NCBI RefSeq assembly: GCF_000003815.2
Contig: NC_049982.1
Span: 24,011,380-24,075,379 of the forward strand
Length of the DNA stretch: 64,000 nucleotides
From: Branchiostoma floridae
Taxonomy: Eukaryota; Chordata; Leptocardii; Amphioxiformes; Branchiostomatidae
Direction of reading: 5' to 3'
Both the position numbers and the translations under genes were made by a program. Below, piece by piece: positions 45,901 to 55,073 of the stretch; within the stretch, counting starts at the first letter, position 1, and each line of letters starts with the position of its first letter. Below the pieces are notes generated by a model. It saw only the letters and a program-made list of their open reading frames with translations, ran no database searches and was not told the origin of the DNA.

Positions 45901-48900
45901 ATAGTGTTTGATTGAAAAAAGTTAAATTCTTTCATTTTCAGGAATTATCTCAAGAAGAACTTGCTGTTGATGTGATATGATGTTACTGCAGGGTCTTGGA
46001 TGGGTGATATCATCGGCCCTGACAGAGTTCAACAGAAAATACAAAGAAAAGAAGGAAGAACCACAGAGTGGGTGGTTATCCTCCATAACGAGTATGGTGA
46101 GTCTATATAGATTTCTTGTCGCTTAGAGTAAAGGAATGAAGGAAAAGAACCTGACCAAGATAATACTGTAAATACTAAAATATTTGTTTGTTTGTTTGTT
46201 TTACTGTGCCTGTGCCTGTTTACCACCATTTTGACTTTGCTGTGAAGATTTGTTTTGTTTAGTCTGCAAATATATTTTTAAGATACACCCCGAGACCCTC
46301 TGTACCAGGAATACTGTAAATCCTTGTAAAATTGAATGCATTTACAGTAAGTAATATCAACCAGGTGTTGAAATGATGTCAGGTGATTTAGGGGGATCCC
46401 TCTATGAGTGTGGTCAAAGGTCAGAAGGCTCAGGTGCCGATTGCGTAACAATGGGGGGATGACACCTGTCACGCACAGGCATGACTATCCACTCATCATA
46501 CCCATTGACCTAAGAAGGATCAACCACTAAAGTGGTTTAGGGCATGTGTATATTATTGAAATAAAATTAAGTTTGTGGTGTTTTAGAAACCGTCTTTCTT
46601 TGATTTAGATTGGTTAGAATGTCCAGGATGTATAATTGTGGCATATTTGTGTCAAATATATTCCTTTAAAGGTTTTATTGGGGTACCTGCACATTTTGTT
46701 GCTTTTCGTAAGGAGTTTTACAGGTTTTTGTAAGATTTCAAGAAGCTCATTATCATATCATGAATAATTAATCAACCTACACCTGGCTCCATAGGTTGGC
46801 AATATCTTTGTTGGGGATTCAGACAGTGTCAGTGCAAAAGTTAGGTAAGTACATGTTAGTAACGATTTGATGTTCAACGTGTCATCATTTCTACTTCAAA
46901 GTGTATTTTTCGCTTGTTTATTTGCATTTCGGTCTTCTGTGCAATACCAATGTCATCTGCATGGTGGCGCTACTTGCTGCTAGAATCAGATCACCTGCAA
47001 TGTATTGACTATGTTCCTTTGTTTTAACAACTGTTGAAACCACAATAATAGCCAGAAGACAGTATTATAGCATCAACATCACATATTCTTCATTATGTTA
47101 CTTTAACATTTTCATAGGTCTACTTTAATTTGTATTGAATAAAACTCTGTGGTAGAGAAGGTAGAGTACATAATGTGTTTGTATGCTCAGGGCTTAAACA
47201 CTAAAGTATCCAACTCAAACTCTACAATGTTTTCTCCCCTTCAGAACAAATGACTCCATTCTCCTTGCTCTGTATGAAGCGGTTCACCTCAACAGGAATT
47301 TCATCACCGTTCTCACAACGGTAAGGAAGCTTCAATCTAGAAATCTCTGATACTATAAATGCAAAAATATTCATGGTGGTCAGGCACATACCTTGTCACT
47401 GGTAGGTCATTTTCAACTGGCTGTCCATCATGGCACTGGTGTTTTCATTACTGTACAGTATTAGTAAACTAGCTGACTGCTGGCTACCCCTGTGTCAGGG
47501 ACCTCAGCAGCAGTATGATCAAATACTGGACACTACTGCTATAGGACAATGCCACTATTGCGATTGTAAAACCACCTCAAATGCTCCATTTATTTCTTAT
47601 TGTGCAAAAATAAATCTCCACACATCAAAGGGGATTGGTTAGCAATGTTACCCTGCTACACAGAAACAGCAAGGGACTTGCTGCCCTAAGTACCACATCC
47701 ACTGTAAGGTTAGCACAACAATTATATATACTACTACGCAGTTGATTGGACTGTTCTATTGTGTTTTTCTGCAGAGTCATACGGAGACATCCTCTGGACC
47801 GTCCTCTCCGACAACAACTCGAGCCGTGGAGGGAACTAGAGAAGGTACCTCCAACATGACACATATCTGACAAGATCACCTGGAGTGTTGATTATACATG
47901 TACATTACATTCTGGATATGTGCTTGTTTTGCTAGCCATAAGCCCACCTCTAAATCTACCCTTGGCTGCATCCTAAAGCCATCATTACACTGTCAACTAT
48001 ATTCACCCAAATTTGTTGATCGCCAGAAGGTCACTGCATTTCAAAGTTGCCAGAGAGTCTAACATACATTGTATGTTTCCCCTGAAAATCTTCCCTGTCA
48101 CATTAGCCTCGATGCCATCTAATTACTACCAAGGAATTTTTTCAGGACAGCAAGTTTACATGTAAGGAGCCCTGGTGGCAGTAGGATGGTAACCTGGCTA
48201 ATTAAATAGGCTCTGTGACATGCAAACTTAGGACAGTCTCTAAAATTTGCTCAGTGATGGAGACAATGCCAGCTGTATTACCTGACATGTCCTTTTAGAG
48301 TGCTCAGACTTTACAAGCAAGCTATTTTCCTACTGTGTGATGCTACATGTAGGTTTAAGAACAATTTCCTTCTCTCTAGCTTGAACATCTGCCATGTGAA
48401 TGTGTCCTGTTGCCCTTGAACTTTGCCCTACATGTATCTTGCCATTTCTACATGTAGATGAGCTGGGGCCACAGGCTGACCAGCAAGGTGGTGAGGCGGT
48501 GCAAGGTAGCTCTTCATGTTTTGCTTCATGCACTCGTTTTTGTCTCATGTCATGTGTAACAATGCTAACTTGTCATCTCATACTCATACGTTTGCAAGTG
48601 TTGTATGAGGCAATATGATGGTCAAGTTACATGTGATAGTAGCCCAGCCTCTGGATCAAGAAGCTGCAAGTTCAAATCCTGGCATACAGCATGCATACTT
48701 TTGAAAGGAGTTGCAGTCCTTATTGTTAGACTGTCCACTGTTCATTGTGCTTGTGAAAATGACCTAGGGGAATTTCCCCATTTCTCTAAACCTGTAAATA
48801 CTATGTCTGTCTTCTCTGTCACAACCTGTGGACGTAAAGCAAAACTGGATCAAGATACTTTCAGTCACTGAAAGGGGAGTCGTGTAGATTCCTGCTTCCT

Positions 48901-51900
48901 AGCCAAAAACAGAAGCATATCTTCAATACAAGAGTGTAAAACTTCCGTCCCTGTCCAGGTCCACTACCGTCCACCCCTCCTCCGGACTCCAGCCAGACCA
49001 CCAACCACATGGTCACTTTCCTCCAGTACTGCTCTATTGTTATGCAAGATATCAAAGGTGAGACACCATCTCCATTTTTCATTTGCACAATTTTTCTTGC
49101 TTTCTTCATATAGCTTCTTGAATGTTCTGTTGTTGGTGAAAGCTGGATGAAGTCAAGAGTGTAAGTTCCAGATTCATACATGTACTGTAATTCACTTCGT
49201 CTTCTCGGCACCAAACTTTCACGGTCTGAGAAAATGTAACTTGTTCTCGGAACTAAATGTTCACTGTCGCGGCAAGTGCACATTAAAAAAGTCTGTGAAT
49301 TATTAGTTATCAGTACTGATAAGTTCATGTTACAGTCGTCACAGTGAAAACCGTGAACATAACAGTACATTGAAAAAATAAGCAATTACAGTACCTTTGT
49401 ACTACCGTACATACGTGTCATGGTTTCAAGCCCCACATATTTCACTAGCGCTGGCTGAAGCTAGTTTAGATGGTGTATGTAAAACCATGCTTAACACACC
49501 CAGATTTTATTGGCCCAGTTATTCCTGCTGCCTTATATTATAAGATTGTAAGACATTTCTAATCTCCAAGATCTTGGCAATGCAGAAGCTGTTCTTTTAG
49601 CATGTTTCAGCTTTAAATTAGAATGACATTCTGTATTTTTCTTCTTATCTCCAGATGAACAAAGACTATGCAGTTTTAAGCTCTGTCTGGTCATTCTTAC
49701 ATGTATAGCTGAGGTAAGGGTCTGCTACTTGTGTACATTTATACTATAGAACTGTAAAAGGAGCCCCAGAATGGAACTGTAGGATGATACCTGGCAAGTT
49801 ATGTACTGGGGGTAGATTGTTGGGTGCAGTTAAATTATTAGATTTATTGTACTTTAACCAGTTTCAAAGCTCCCTCAGCTTTATCAATGACTTTGACAAC
49901 ATCCTACAACAGTTACAAATAAGTAATTCTACAACTTCTTGGCTATATAATTGTTAATATAGCAGATACTATTTTTGTTTTTGTGTGAATGTCATAGAGC
50001 AAACATTAACATGTCCATCATTTCCTTCCAGGATCAATATGCAAATTCATTTCTACATGATGCCAATATGAACTTTGTTGTGCATCTGTATAGAATGGTA
50101 AGCGTTATTTAAAATTTTTTAAAGTTGGAATGATTGCAGTAATATTTTGTATTGTGTTAATCATCATCATCATTGTGTTAACTTGATTTGCATAACTATC
50201 AATACTGCTGTTTCACCATTTTATGAAGTTACGTGAAGCACATGGAATGGGTCATCTATTGTATTGAATTGTTTGTTTGTTTATAGTTGTGCTTTCTAAA
50301 TAGGTTTAAAAACCTGCCAGATGCCACCCCAACAGGAGTTCTGTTAAAAATATACCTTACATTATAGGTTAAAAGGAACCTAACTTCAAAATACATTCCC
50401 ATTGGATTTCATTTACAAATTGTTTGGTCTCTTCTTAAATGATGAAATAACATTCCATTAGCAAAGCAAAATAACTTATTTCAGGGCACTAGAAATGAGA
50501 CTTTGAGACGTTATTTGAAAATCCATTAGTAAGAAAAACAGTAAAGGTATGAATGATCATGAAATTTTGACTCATACATGTACATCATTCTATCGCCCCT
50601 CCCCCTAGCCTATGAGACACAGAAAGATTGCTGTACCAAACACCTCTTCAAGGCCTCTGGCGTGTGCATGGTTAGGTAAGTATGACAAAGTACTACAGGG
50701 ATTAGTTTTATGATGAGTGCCATACACAATTGTATACTGTAATGTGCACTAAAACATAGTCTCTGAAAAATCATCAAACCGTATATAAATGGTATCATAG
50801 TATATGACTATCACATGATTCTCACTTCAATCTAGCTTAGCAAAGCATTGTTGGTTAATTGCTGGCTATATATACACTCACATGTCCAAACAGCTGAGAT
50901 AACAGAGCAGCCAACTTTAATGTGTTGTATTTTTCCCAACATTTAGCATCTAACATATAACATGTAACACTTTTTTTCTCTCCAGACTTGACAGTTGAAT
51001 TTATAGTGACCCACATGATGAAGGACTTCCCTATGGAACTGTACATGTAAGTACCTTCATGTTATGCACTATATGTTTTAAAACAAAGGGCAACAACTCT
51101 GAAAATTGGGTAGCTTTTGTATGATGTAATACTCTGCCTGTGAACCAAGATGTTGGTAGTTTGAATCGCAGCTGTTGTTGCACTGGAAAGGGCCGCAGTC
51201 CTTAGGACAATACTTTTAGCTGTAGTCCACTGTTTATTGTACTTAACATGTAGAGTGGGGATGGCTGTGTGCATGTAGCTTTGGACTTGGAAGCCACATT
51301 AGGGCTCACCCTCTGACGAATACACATGACAAGTCACCTTCGATATAAAATGACTAACAAGGGGGAAGAAAAGATAAGTATATGGTGTTATGATTTCTGT
51401 GAAAAAAATGTAGTTTTCTTATTCCTGTGTAGGAGGTGCCTTGGGATTGTCCATAGACTGCTGTGTTACCAGAAGAAGTGCAGGGTGAGGTTACAGTATA
51501 CATGGAAAGATCTGTGGACAGGTGTGTGGATTTCTCATTTTTTAATCTATATCATAATCAGGGTTGTCTCCAGCATCTGTCCTACAGTCTTAAGACGGAA
51601 AATTTATTTGTTGGGACAGAAAAATTTTAATCCATTCATCCACAACTTCGGAACTTCATGACATGAAGGTTTGATACTGATGAAAATTTTTTTCTTAAGC
51701 TTAAAGTGACAGATTTGACAACAAGAATTAACCACATTAGCTCCCGAACAATGAGTGGGACAAAAGAAATTTTCAAGATGGAGATGGTCTTGATATTACC
51801 ATTCATATACAGCTACGTGTCATCTCAGGTAGTTCAAGAAACTATAAAATCCTTAGAACTAAGTCCATCCTTTGGAATAATTTTGTCATAAGTGTGTGTT

Positions 51901-54900
51901 CATTTGCCAAATGTATCATGCTCGCCGCTAGCATTCAAAATTACAGTTTCTTGACTTTTTTCCAGCACTTATCAATTTGGTGAAGTTCATGATCGCCCAG
52001 GAGGCTCACCTGGCCAGCAGACATAACATCTTCTACCTAGCCATAAAGGTACACAGACTGATGGGAGTTATTTACACTTATGTTGTAATTGTACAATTGT
52101 AGAAAAACCTGGCATGTACTTTTTCGTATAACATGATTATTGTAGAACCAGTCAGTATTGAAAGGAATGTTGGTTGTTGATTGTACATGACGTTGTGTAA
52201 TATAGTTCCTAAAGAATCTTGTTATCCATAATGGATTATGCTTGTACGTATGTATGTACATACTCATACATATGTACATGTGTAAGTATGTATGTATGTA
52301 TGCATGCATGTTTGTGTAATGCATTTTGTATATGTGCATATCTATGAGTGTATGCATTGCAAGCCTTAGCTAGTGATTGATATATTACACATTCAGGAAA
52401 ATACACTGCCCATTCTATTTTACGACAGATGATCATGCAATTTAGATGGTACAAAATGTGCCAGGTACTCCTCTAATCTATTGTATAAAACATGAATGAT
52501 GAACCCATGCCTTCTCCACAGGTAGTGAATCTGTTCAACCTGTTCATCACCTATGGGGATACGTTCCTGCCCTCCCCCACCAGCTATGACGAGCTGTACT
52601 ATGAAGTCATCCGCATGCACACTGTCTTTGACAACCTCTACTCCATGGGTGAGCTACATGTGTGTTTATCTTGGTGTTGTCAGATGAAACCAAGTGTGGT
52701 TTTTGTGTCATGAAGATGCACCTCACAATCATTCTTTATTAGATCCAATTGTAAACGTTGATTCATACTTCTTCGCAAAAAATTTTTAGCCTCCAAAATT
52801 GCACACACAAAGAAAAGACATTTTTACCGGTTGCAGAAACTGTAAATTGATTTACAGGGACTTAGTTTTGCAGTAGAAACGGAAAGGAGGCTATTCAATG
52901 CAAGATGGCATATAGTTACCATATGATGTGTTCTTGGTTAGGTTGCAAAAGCCTCATTAAAAACTTAACATTAAAGGTCAAGCCAATATTTAATGATTTA
53001 CAGTGTTGTTAGCTATGACTAACATGTTGAACAAACCATGTATGTTTCACCCAGCACTGAGACACGCTACTAACCATGGGGAACACAAAGACTCGGCTAC
53101 AAGACTGACCAATGCACTTGTCAACATTAGGTATGTTGGTCTTTCATTTCTTATGTGCACGAATACATCCCTAAGTATTACAAGACAAAAGGTAACTGTA
53201 TTTTTATAGTTAACATCATTTTCTTCAAACTTTGATTTCCGTGGGAAGATTGGTGCCATAGCCTAGTGTGTTTGCTTTGAATTTTGGAGTTCTTCAGTTC
53301 AAAACCTTGCAGGGTCATACCAAAGACTTTACATATTGCTTTCTCTGCTTAGCACTCGGCATTTGGGAAAGGTTATGGGGGTTGAACACACACCTCTTCG
53401 AGTCGACTAGCCACATGTATCTTGGAAGTTCCTAAGTTACCGTGTTGGTAGATCCAATAGCAAGAAATTGAAAAATGACAAGTAAAATTGAAAAACTACT
53501 TAGTGATCTACATGTACTAACAGATCTACTTGTATTGAAAAATATTCTCTACAATCATTGGTAGGATTAGATTTTGAACCATTTGATCTGTTTGTTTAAT
53601 CTCCTCTTTTTTTCTCTATTTCCAGAGCAATAGTAAACCATTTTACACCCAAGATTGACTCTTGGTCAGCAGCAAATCATCTGTCCTCCCTGACAGAAGA
53701 TCAAGTAAGGAGCAACTTTTCACTTTTCATCTTGCATGAATTGATATGAATTATCTAGCCTTTGGCCTGCTAATAAGGTAGCCATTTTTATCGGTAATGG
53801 GGTTAAGCAGTAAAGGAAGAATACTGGTGGCCAAGGATAAGAAAAGGTTTTGACATTTACAAACACATTTTAGCACATTTGCATCATCTATTCATACGAA
53901 TTTCTATCTCTTACCATATTGCCCTTATGTTTTGGTGGCATCAATAGATGCATGGTACAGCTCTATTGCATTTCAATTCATAGTTGGGTATACAAACTAG
54001 TTTCTACCAGATCTCTTAAGTGTCACTGACAAAAGACAGTTGATGCTATTTTAAACGTCTGACTGTTTCCAAAACCATATCCAGTTGCTTGTCATGAGTA
54101 ATTGCTTTTTGGCACACATGCTACACAAGCCAGCAGCTTTTCACACAATGATACAATGATGTTGCATTTTCACTGCCCTAATTATTGTTCTGCAACAGTG
54201 TTGATCAAACTTACACGTTCTTTGCAGGTTCTGGAGGTTGTGCGGAGTAACTACGACACGTTGACCCTGAAACTGCAGGAAAGTCTGGACCAGTATGAGA
54301 GATATGCAGAGAAACCTAAGGAGTCTGCCTTCTTCACACAGTTGGTGAGTGAAATAAAGTTGAACTTAATTTTGTGAATGGCAATCCTCCACCTGTCCAA
54401 AATCTGATCTGAGTGTACAAAAAGAAGATGCTTCCATTGATTTATTAGGCAATGAAAAAAGATGCCTAGATTTTAAGGTCTACTTCATGTGTACATGTTA
54501 GTCTCTCTGTTAGTGATACAGTAGAAGCTGCTTAATTGCACTGCCTATTTACCAGTGAATTTCGTGCAATTATCCGGATGTTGCAATAATGCGAAGTTAT
54601 CCAGCTGGACTGCACCAGTTTTGGATTTTGGGATTTCGTGCAGTTAACAGAAGTGTGCGTTAATCCGTTGTGCAATTAACTGGCTTCTACCGTAGTAGCT
54701 GTTTCTTTTTCTTGTACACTGACTATGGATGCATGTGTGTATGTCCTCCACAATGGCCTAACTGACAATGAAAGTTGAAGAATTGCAGATGATTTGATAA
54801 CACTGTCTTGGATATGAATTGGATGAAGTGTTCAAGTCTGCTTCTGGGTACTTTGGTAGAGCAACCCAGCTCCGTGTGTGATTATCCACCATTTGCCATA

Positions 54901-55073
54901 CCGTTCCGGAAAACCATAACAAAATTCTTCTTGTTTGTTCTGCTTCTGTTTACAAACAAGTTGTTTTCCTATCACTGCAGGTTCGATCGATCATCTCCGA
55001 CTTCAGAAAGTCAATCAGTGTCGCCACCTTGCAGCAGGAGACTGTACTGCAGGAGTTCTCACACATACACTGA
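39873..55073 (+). CDS. ARMH3: ARMH3 (C10orf76) ortholog, complete coding region in 25 exons
   Basis: Joining the 25 exons listed separately gives one open frame of 704 codons plus TGA; all phases match. The product aligns along its whole length with human ARMH3 (689 residues), from the N-terminal [17 protein letters not shown] through NILEYMIN-, VNYRKYE-, YQKKCRVRL- and [10 protein letters not shown]-type segments to the C-terminal LQEFS. It is a helical armadillo-like protein with the DUF1741/ArMH3 C-terminal domain. Human ARMH3 is a cytosolic/Golgi protein that binds PI4KB and supports PI4P production and GBF1-dependent Golgi function. The most variable part (about residues 327-370, rich in Thr, Ser and Pro) matches the loop that also varies in vertebrates. 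All introns are GT-AG except intron 2, which is GC-AG. Other introns without a separate entry hold nothing recognisable. Alignment is from memory. Confidence 0.93.
40742..40798 (+). CDS. ARMH3: ARMH3 coding exon 2, residues 42-60, GC donor
   Basis: Acceptor TCTATAG. Encodes [19 protein letters not shown], matching human EDPSKCSPRFWEELFLMK. The donor reads AAG|GCAAGA. The human boundary and the next exon's frame fix the join here, so this is a GC-AG intron. Confidence 0.9.
40938..41003 (+). CDS. ARMH3: ARMH3 coding exon 3, residues 61-82
   Basis: TTTTCTCACAG acceptor, AAG|GTAAGG donor, phase 0 to 0. Encodes [20 protein letters not shown] followed by LK. Confidence 0.88.
41477..41557 (+). CDS. 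ARMH3: ARMH3 coding exon 4, residues 83-109
   Basis: TATTGCAG acceptor, CAG|GTCAGT donor, phase 0. Ends with IRVVNALQ, identical to the human segment. Confidence 0.9.
41857..41964 (+). CDS. ARMH3: ARMH3 coding exon 5, residues 110-145
   Basis: TTTTTCAG acceptor, CAG|GTGGGT donor, phase 0. Contains CALIRGV and [12 protein letters not shown], as in human (CALIRGV, GFDIINMLMGFD). Confidence 0.9.
42406..42498 (+). CDS. ARMH3: ARMH3 coding exon 6, residues 146-176
   Basis: CCCCTGCAG acceptor, ACT|GTAAGT donor, phase 0. Ends [14 protein letters not shown], matching human LKSLCLKLLLCLVT. Confidence 0.9.
42830..42904 (+). CDS. ARMH3: ARMH3 coding exon 7, residues 177-201
   Basis: CCAACCCAG acceptor, CAG|GTACTG donor, phase 0. 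Encodes [20 protein letters not shown], nearly identical to human. Confidence 0.92.
43017..43103 (+). CDS. ARMH3: ARMH3 coding exon 8, residues 202-230
   Basis: TTCTTTACAG acceptor, GAG|GTGAGG donor, phase 0. Contains [19 protein letters not shown], matching human [19 protein letters not shown]. Confidence 0.92.
43145..44023. mobile_element. Harbinger-like non-autonomous DNA transposon in ARMH3 intron 8
   Basis: The left end GGCCATGTTGATTTGATTAT and the right end (reverse complement of 43990-44023) match over about 33 bases with one mismatch, through TATGGATGACATCC. Both sides are flanked by TAA (43142-44 and 44024-26), the 3-bp TWA-type duplication of PIF/Harbinger elements. Inside, AAAATTGGTGCGAGCG is also mirrored. 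The 879-bp interior has no transposase. Its long A/T runs and short frames are noncoding. Confidence 0.65.
44150..44206 (+). CDS. ARMH3: ARMH3 coding exon 9, residues 231-249
   Basis: TTACTTTCAG acceptor, AAC|GTAAGT donor, phase 0. Encodes [19 protein letters not shown] (human [19 protein letters not shown]). Confidence 0.92.
44502..45322 (-). mobile_element. 5'-truncated LINE insertion in ARMH3 intron 9
   Basis: A minus-strand frame at 44748-45308 (186 codons) reads [16 protein letters not shown], then [17 protein letters not shown], then [17 protein letters not shown]. This is the C terminus of a non-LTR retrotransposon with a C-x-C-x(8)-H-x(3)-C zinc knuckle. The A-rich 3' tail appears as T runs at 44502-44520. 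The insertion is flanked by GTTAGCACAT at 44492-44501 and 45323-45332, a 10-bp target-site duplication. Endonuclease and polymerase core are missing, so the copy is dead on arrival. It lies antisense to ARMH3. Confidence 0.8.
45992..46096 (+). CDS. ARMH3: ARMH3 coding exon 10, residues 250-284
   Basis: TTACTGCAG acceptor, ATG|GTGAGT donor, phase 0. Contains [20 protein letters not shown], matching human [20 protein letters not shown]. Confidence 0.9.
46795..46844 (+). CDS. ARMH3: ARMH3 coding exon 11, residues 285-301 (split)
   Basis: CTCCATAG acceptor, TTAG|GTAAGT donor. Phase 0 in, phase 2 out. Encodes [16 protein letters not shown], then an Arg codon split with the next exon. Human VGSMFIADAHEKISVQ. 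Confidence 0.85.
47245..47320 (+). CDS. ARMH3: ARMH3 coding exon 12, residues 301-326
   Basis: CCCCTTCAG acceptor, ACG|GTAAGG donor. Encodes [20 protein letters not shown] then TVLTT, matching human [20 protein letters not shown]. Confidence 0.92.
47775..47844 (+). CDS. ARMH3: ARMH3 coding exon 13, residues 327-350 (variable loop)
   Basis: TTTCTGCAG acceptor, GAAG|GTACCT donor, phase 0 in and 1 out. Encodes [20 protein letters not shown] then TRE. This Ser/Thr/Pro-rich stretch matches the low-complexity loop in human ARMH3 by composition rather than residue by residue. Confidence 0.75.
48625..48790 (+). mobile_element. tRNA-derived SINE-like copy in ARMH3 intron 13
   Basis: GTTCAAATCC at 48670-48679 fits a Pol III B box, preceded by a tRNA-like head (GTGATAGTAGCCCAGCCTCTGG). 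The body, with GCAGTCCTTATTG then GTCCACTGTTCATTGTGCTTG, is shared with the copy at 51120-51275. A target-site duplication was not defined. Confidence 0.5.
48959..49057 (+). CDS. ARMH3: ARMH3 coding exon 14, residues 350-383
   Basis: CCTGTCCAG acceptor, AAAG|GTGAGA donor, phase 1 to 1. Begins [18 protein letters not shown] and ends [13 protein letters not shown], matching human FLKYSSIVMQDTK. Confidence 0.88.
49182..49394. mobile_element. Short MITE-like element in ARMH3 intron 14
   Basis: The left arm GTACTGTAATTCACTT (49182-49197) pairs imperfectly with AAGCAATTACAGTAC (49380-49394). The interior, about 180 bp, is noncoding with several TGTTCTCGG/TCTTCTCGG words. Confidence 0.45.
49655..49713 (+). 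CDS. ARMH3: ARMH3 coding exon 15, residues 383-402
   Basis: TATCTCCAG acceptor, GAG|GTAAGG donor, phase 1 in, 0 out. Encodes [20 protein letters not shown] (human [20 protein letters not shown]). Confidence 0.92.
50032..50097 (+). CDS. ARMH3: ARMH3 coding exon 16, residues 403-424
   Basis: CCTTCCAG acceptor, ATG|GTAAGC donor, phase 0. Encodes [20 protein letters not shown] then RM (human [20 protein letters not shown]). Confidence 0.92.
50609..50675 (+). CDS. ARMH3: ARMH3 coding exon 17, residues 425-447
   Basis: CCCCCTAG acceptor, TTAG|GTAAGT donor, phase 0 in and 1 out. Encodes [20 protein letters not shown] then WL (human [23 protein letters not shown]). Confidence 0.9.
50986..51046 (+). 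CDS. ARMH3: ARMH3 coding exon 18, residues 447-467
   Basis: TCTCCAG acceptor, ACAT|GTAAGT donor, phase 1 in, 2 out. Encodes [20 protein letters not shown], nearly identical to human [20 protein letters not shown]. Confidence 0.93.
51120..51275 (+). mobile_element. tRNA-derived SINE-like copy in ARMH3 intron 18
   Basis: GTTTGAATCG at 51159-51168 fits a diverged B box. It is followed by GGGCCGCAGTCCTTAGGACA and AGTCCACTGTTTATTGTACTT, matching the body of the copy at 48625-48790. No target-site duplication was defined. Confidence 0.5.
51433..51521 (+). CDS. ARMH3: ARMH3 coding exon 19, residues 467-497
   Basis: CCTGTGTAG acceptor, ACAG|GTGTGT donor, phase 2 in, 1 out. Contains [20 protein letters not shown] in a shared context with human [20 protein letters not shown]. 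Confidence 0.92.
51966..52048 (+). CDS. ARMH3: ARMH3 coding exon 20, residues 497-524
   Basis: TTTTTTCCAG acceptor, AAG|GTACAC donor, phase 1 in, 0 out. Encodes [20 protein letters not shown] then NIFYLAIK (human [23 protein letters not shown]). Confidence 0.9.
52245..52318. repeat. TATG/CATA-type tetranucleotide microsatellite
   Basis: Repeated GTATGTAC, ATACATAT and TATGTATGTATGCATGCATG words in ARMH3 intron 20. Simple sequence, no further function evident. Confidence 0.7.
52522..52648 (+). CDS. ARMH3: ARMH3 coding exon 21, residues 525-567
   Basis: TCTCCACAG acceptor, ATGG|GTGAGC donor, phase 0 in, 1 out. Contains [20 protein letters not shown] and [12 protein letters not shown], among the most conserved parts of the family. 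Confidence 0.93.
53004..53130 (+). CDS. ARMH3: ARMH3 coding exon 22, residues 567-609
   Basis: GATTTACAG acceptor, TTAG|GTATGT donor, phase 1 in, 2 out. Ends [10 protein letters not shown] (human KVTHALVNIR). The middle, with [20 protein letters not shown], is longer than the human counterpart, so a different internal acceptor cannot be excluded. Confidence 0.8.
53255..53400 (+). mobile_element. Diverged SINE-like sequence in ARMH3 intron 22
   Basis: GGTGCCATAGCCTAGTGTGT then CAGTTCAAAACCTTGC looks like a tRNA-like head with a decayed B box. The body (GCACTCGGCATTTGGGAAAGG) differs from the two copies at 48.6 and 51.1 kb. Weak call. Confidence 0.3.
53626..53704 (+). CDS. ARMH3: ARMH3 coding exon 23, residues 609-635
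   Basis: TATTTCCAG acceptor, CAA|GTAAGG donor, phase 2 in, 0 out. Encodes [20 protein letters not shown] then SLTEDQ (human [20 protein letters not shown]). Confidence 0.92.
54228..54344 (+). CDS. ARMH3: ARMH3 coding exon 24, residues 636-674
   Basis: CTTTGCAG acceptor, TTG|GTGAGT donor, phase 0. Contains [20 protein letters not shown] and [19 protein letters not shown], close to human. Confidence 0.93.
54519..54692. mobile_element. Pogo/Tigger-like MITE in ARMH3 intron 24
   Basis: The ends CAGTAGAAGCTGCTTAATTGCAC and GTGCAATTAACTGGCTTCTACCG form an inverted pair of about 23 bases with few mismatches. They are flanked by TA on both sides (54517-18 and 54693-94). CAGTAGAA-type ends with a TA duplication are typical of pogo/Tigger elements. 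The 174-bp unit is noncoding. Confidence 0.6.
54981..55073 (+). CDS. ARMH3: ARMH3 coding exon 25 (last), residues 675-704 and stop
   Basis: ATCACTGCAG acceptor, 30 codons then TGA at 55071-55073. Encodes [20 protein letters not shown] then [10 protein letters not shown] (human [31 protein letters not shown]). Confidence 0.9.
   Translation, partial: VRSIISDFRKSISVATLQQETVLQEFSHIH

Noticed and set aside
48447-48514. Extra ARMH3 exon (ATGAGCTGGGGCCAC ... TGCAAG|GTAGCT)
   Set aside because: It would break the phase between exons 13 and 14, which join correctly without it, and it matches nothing in the family.
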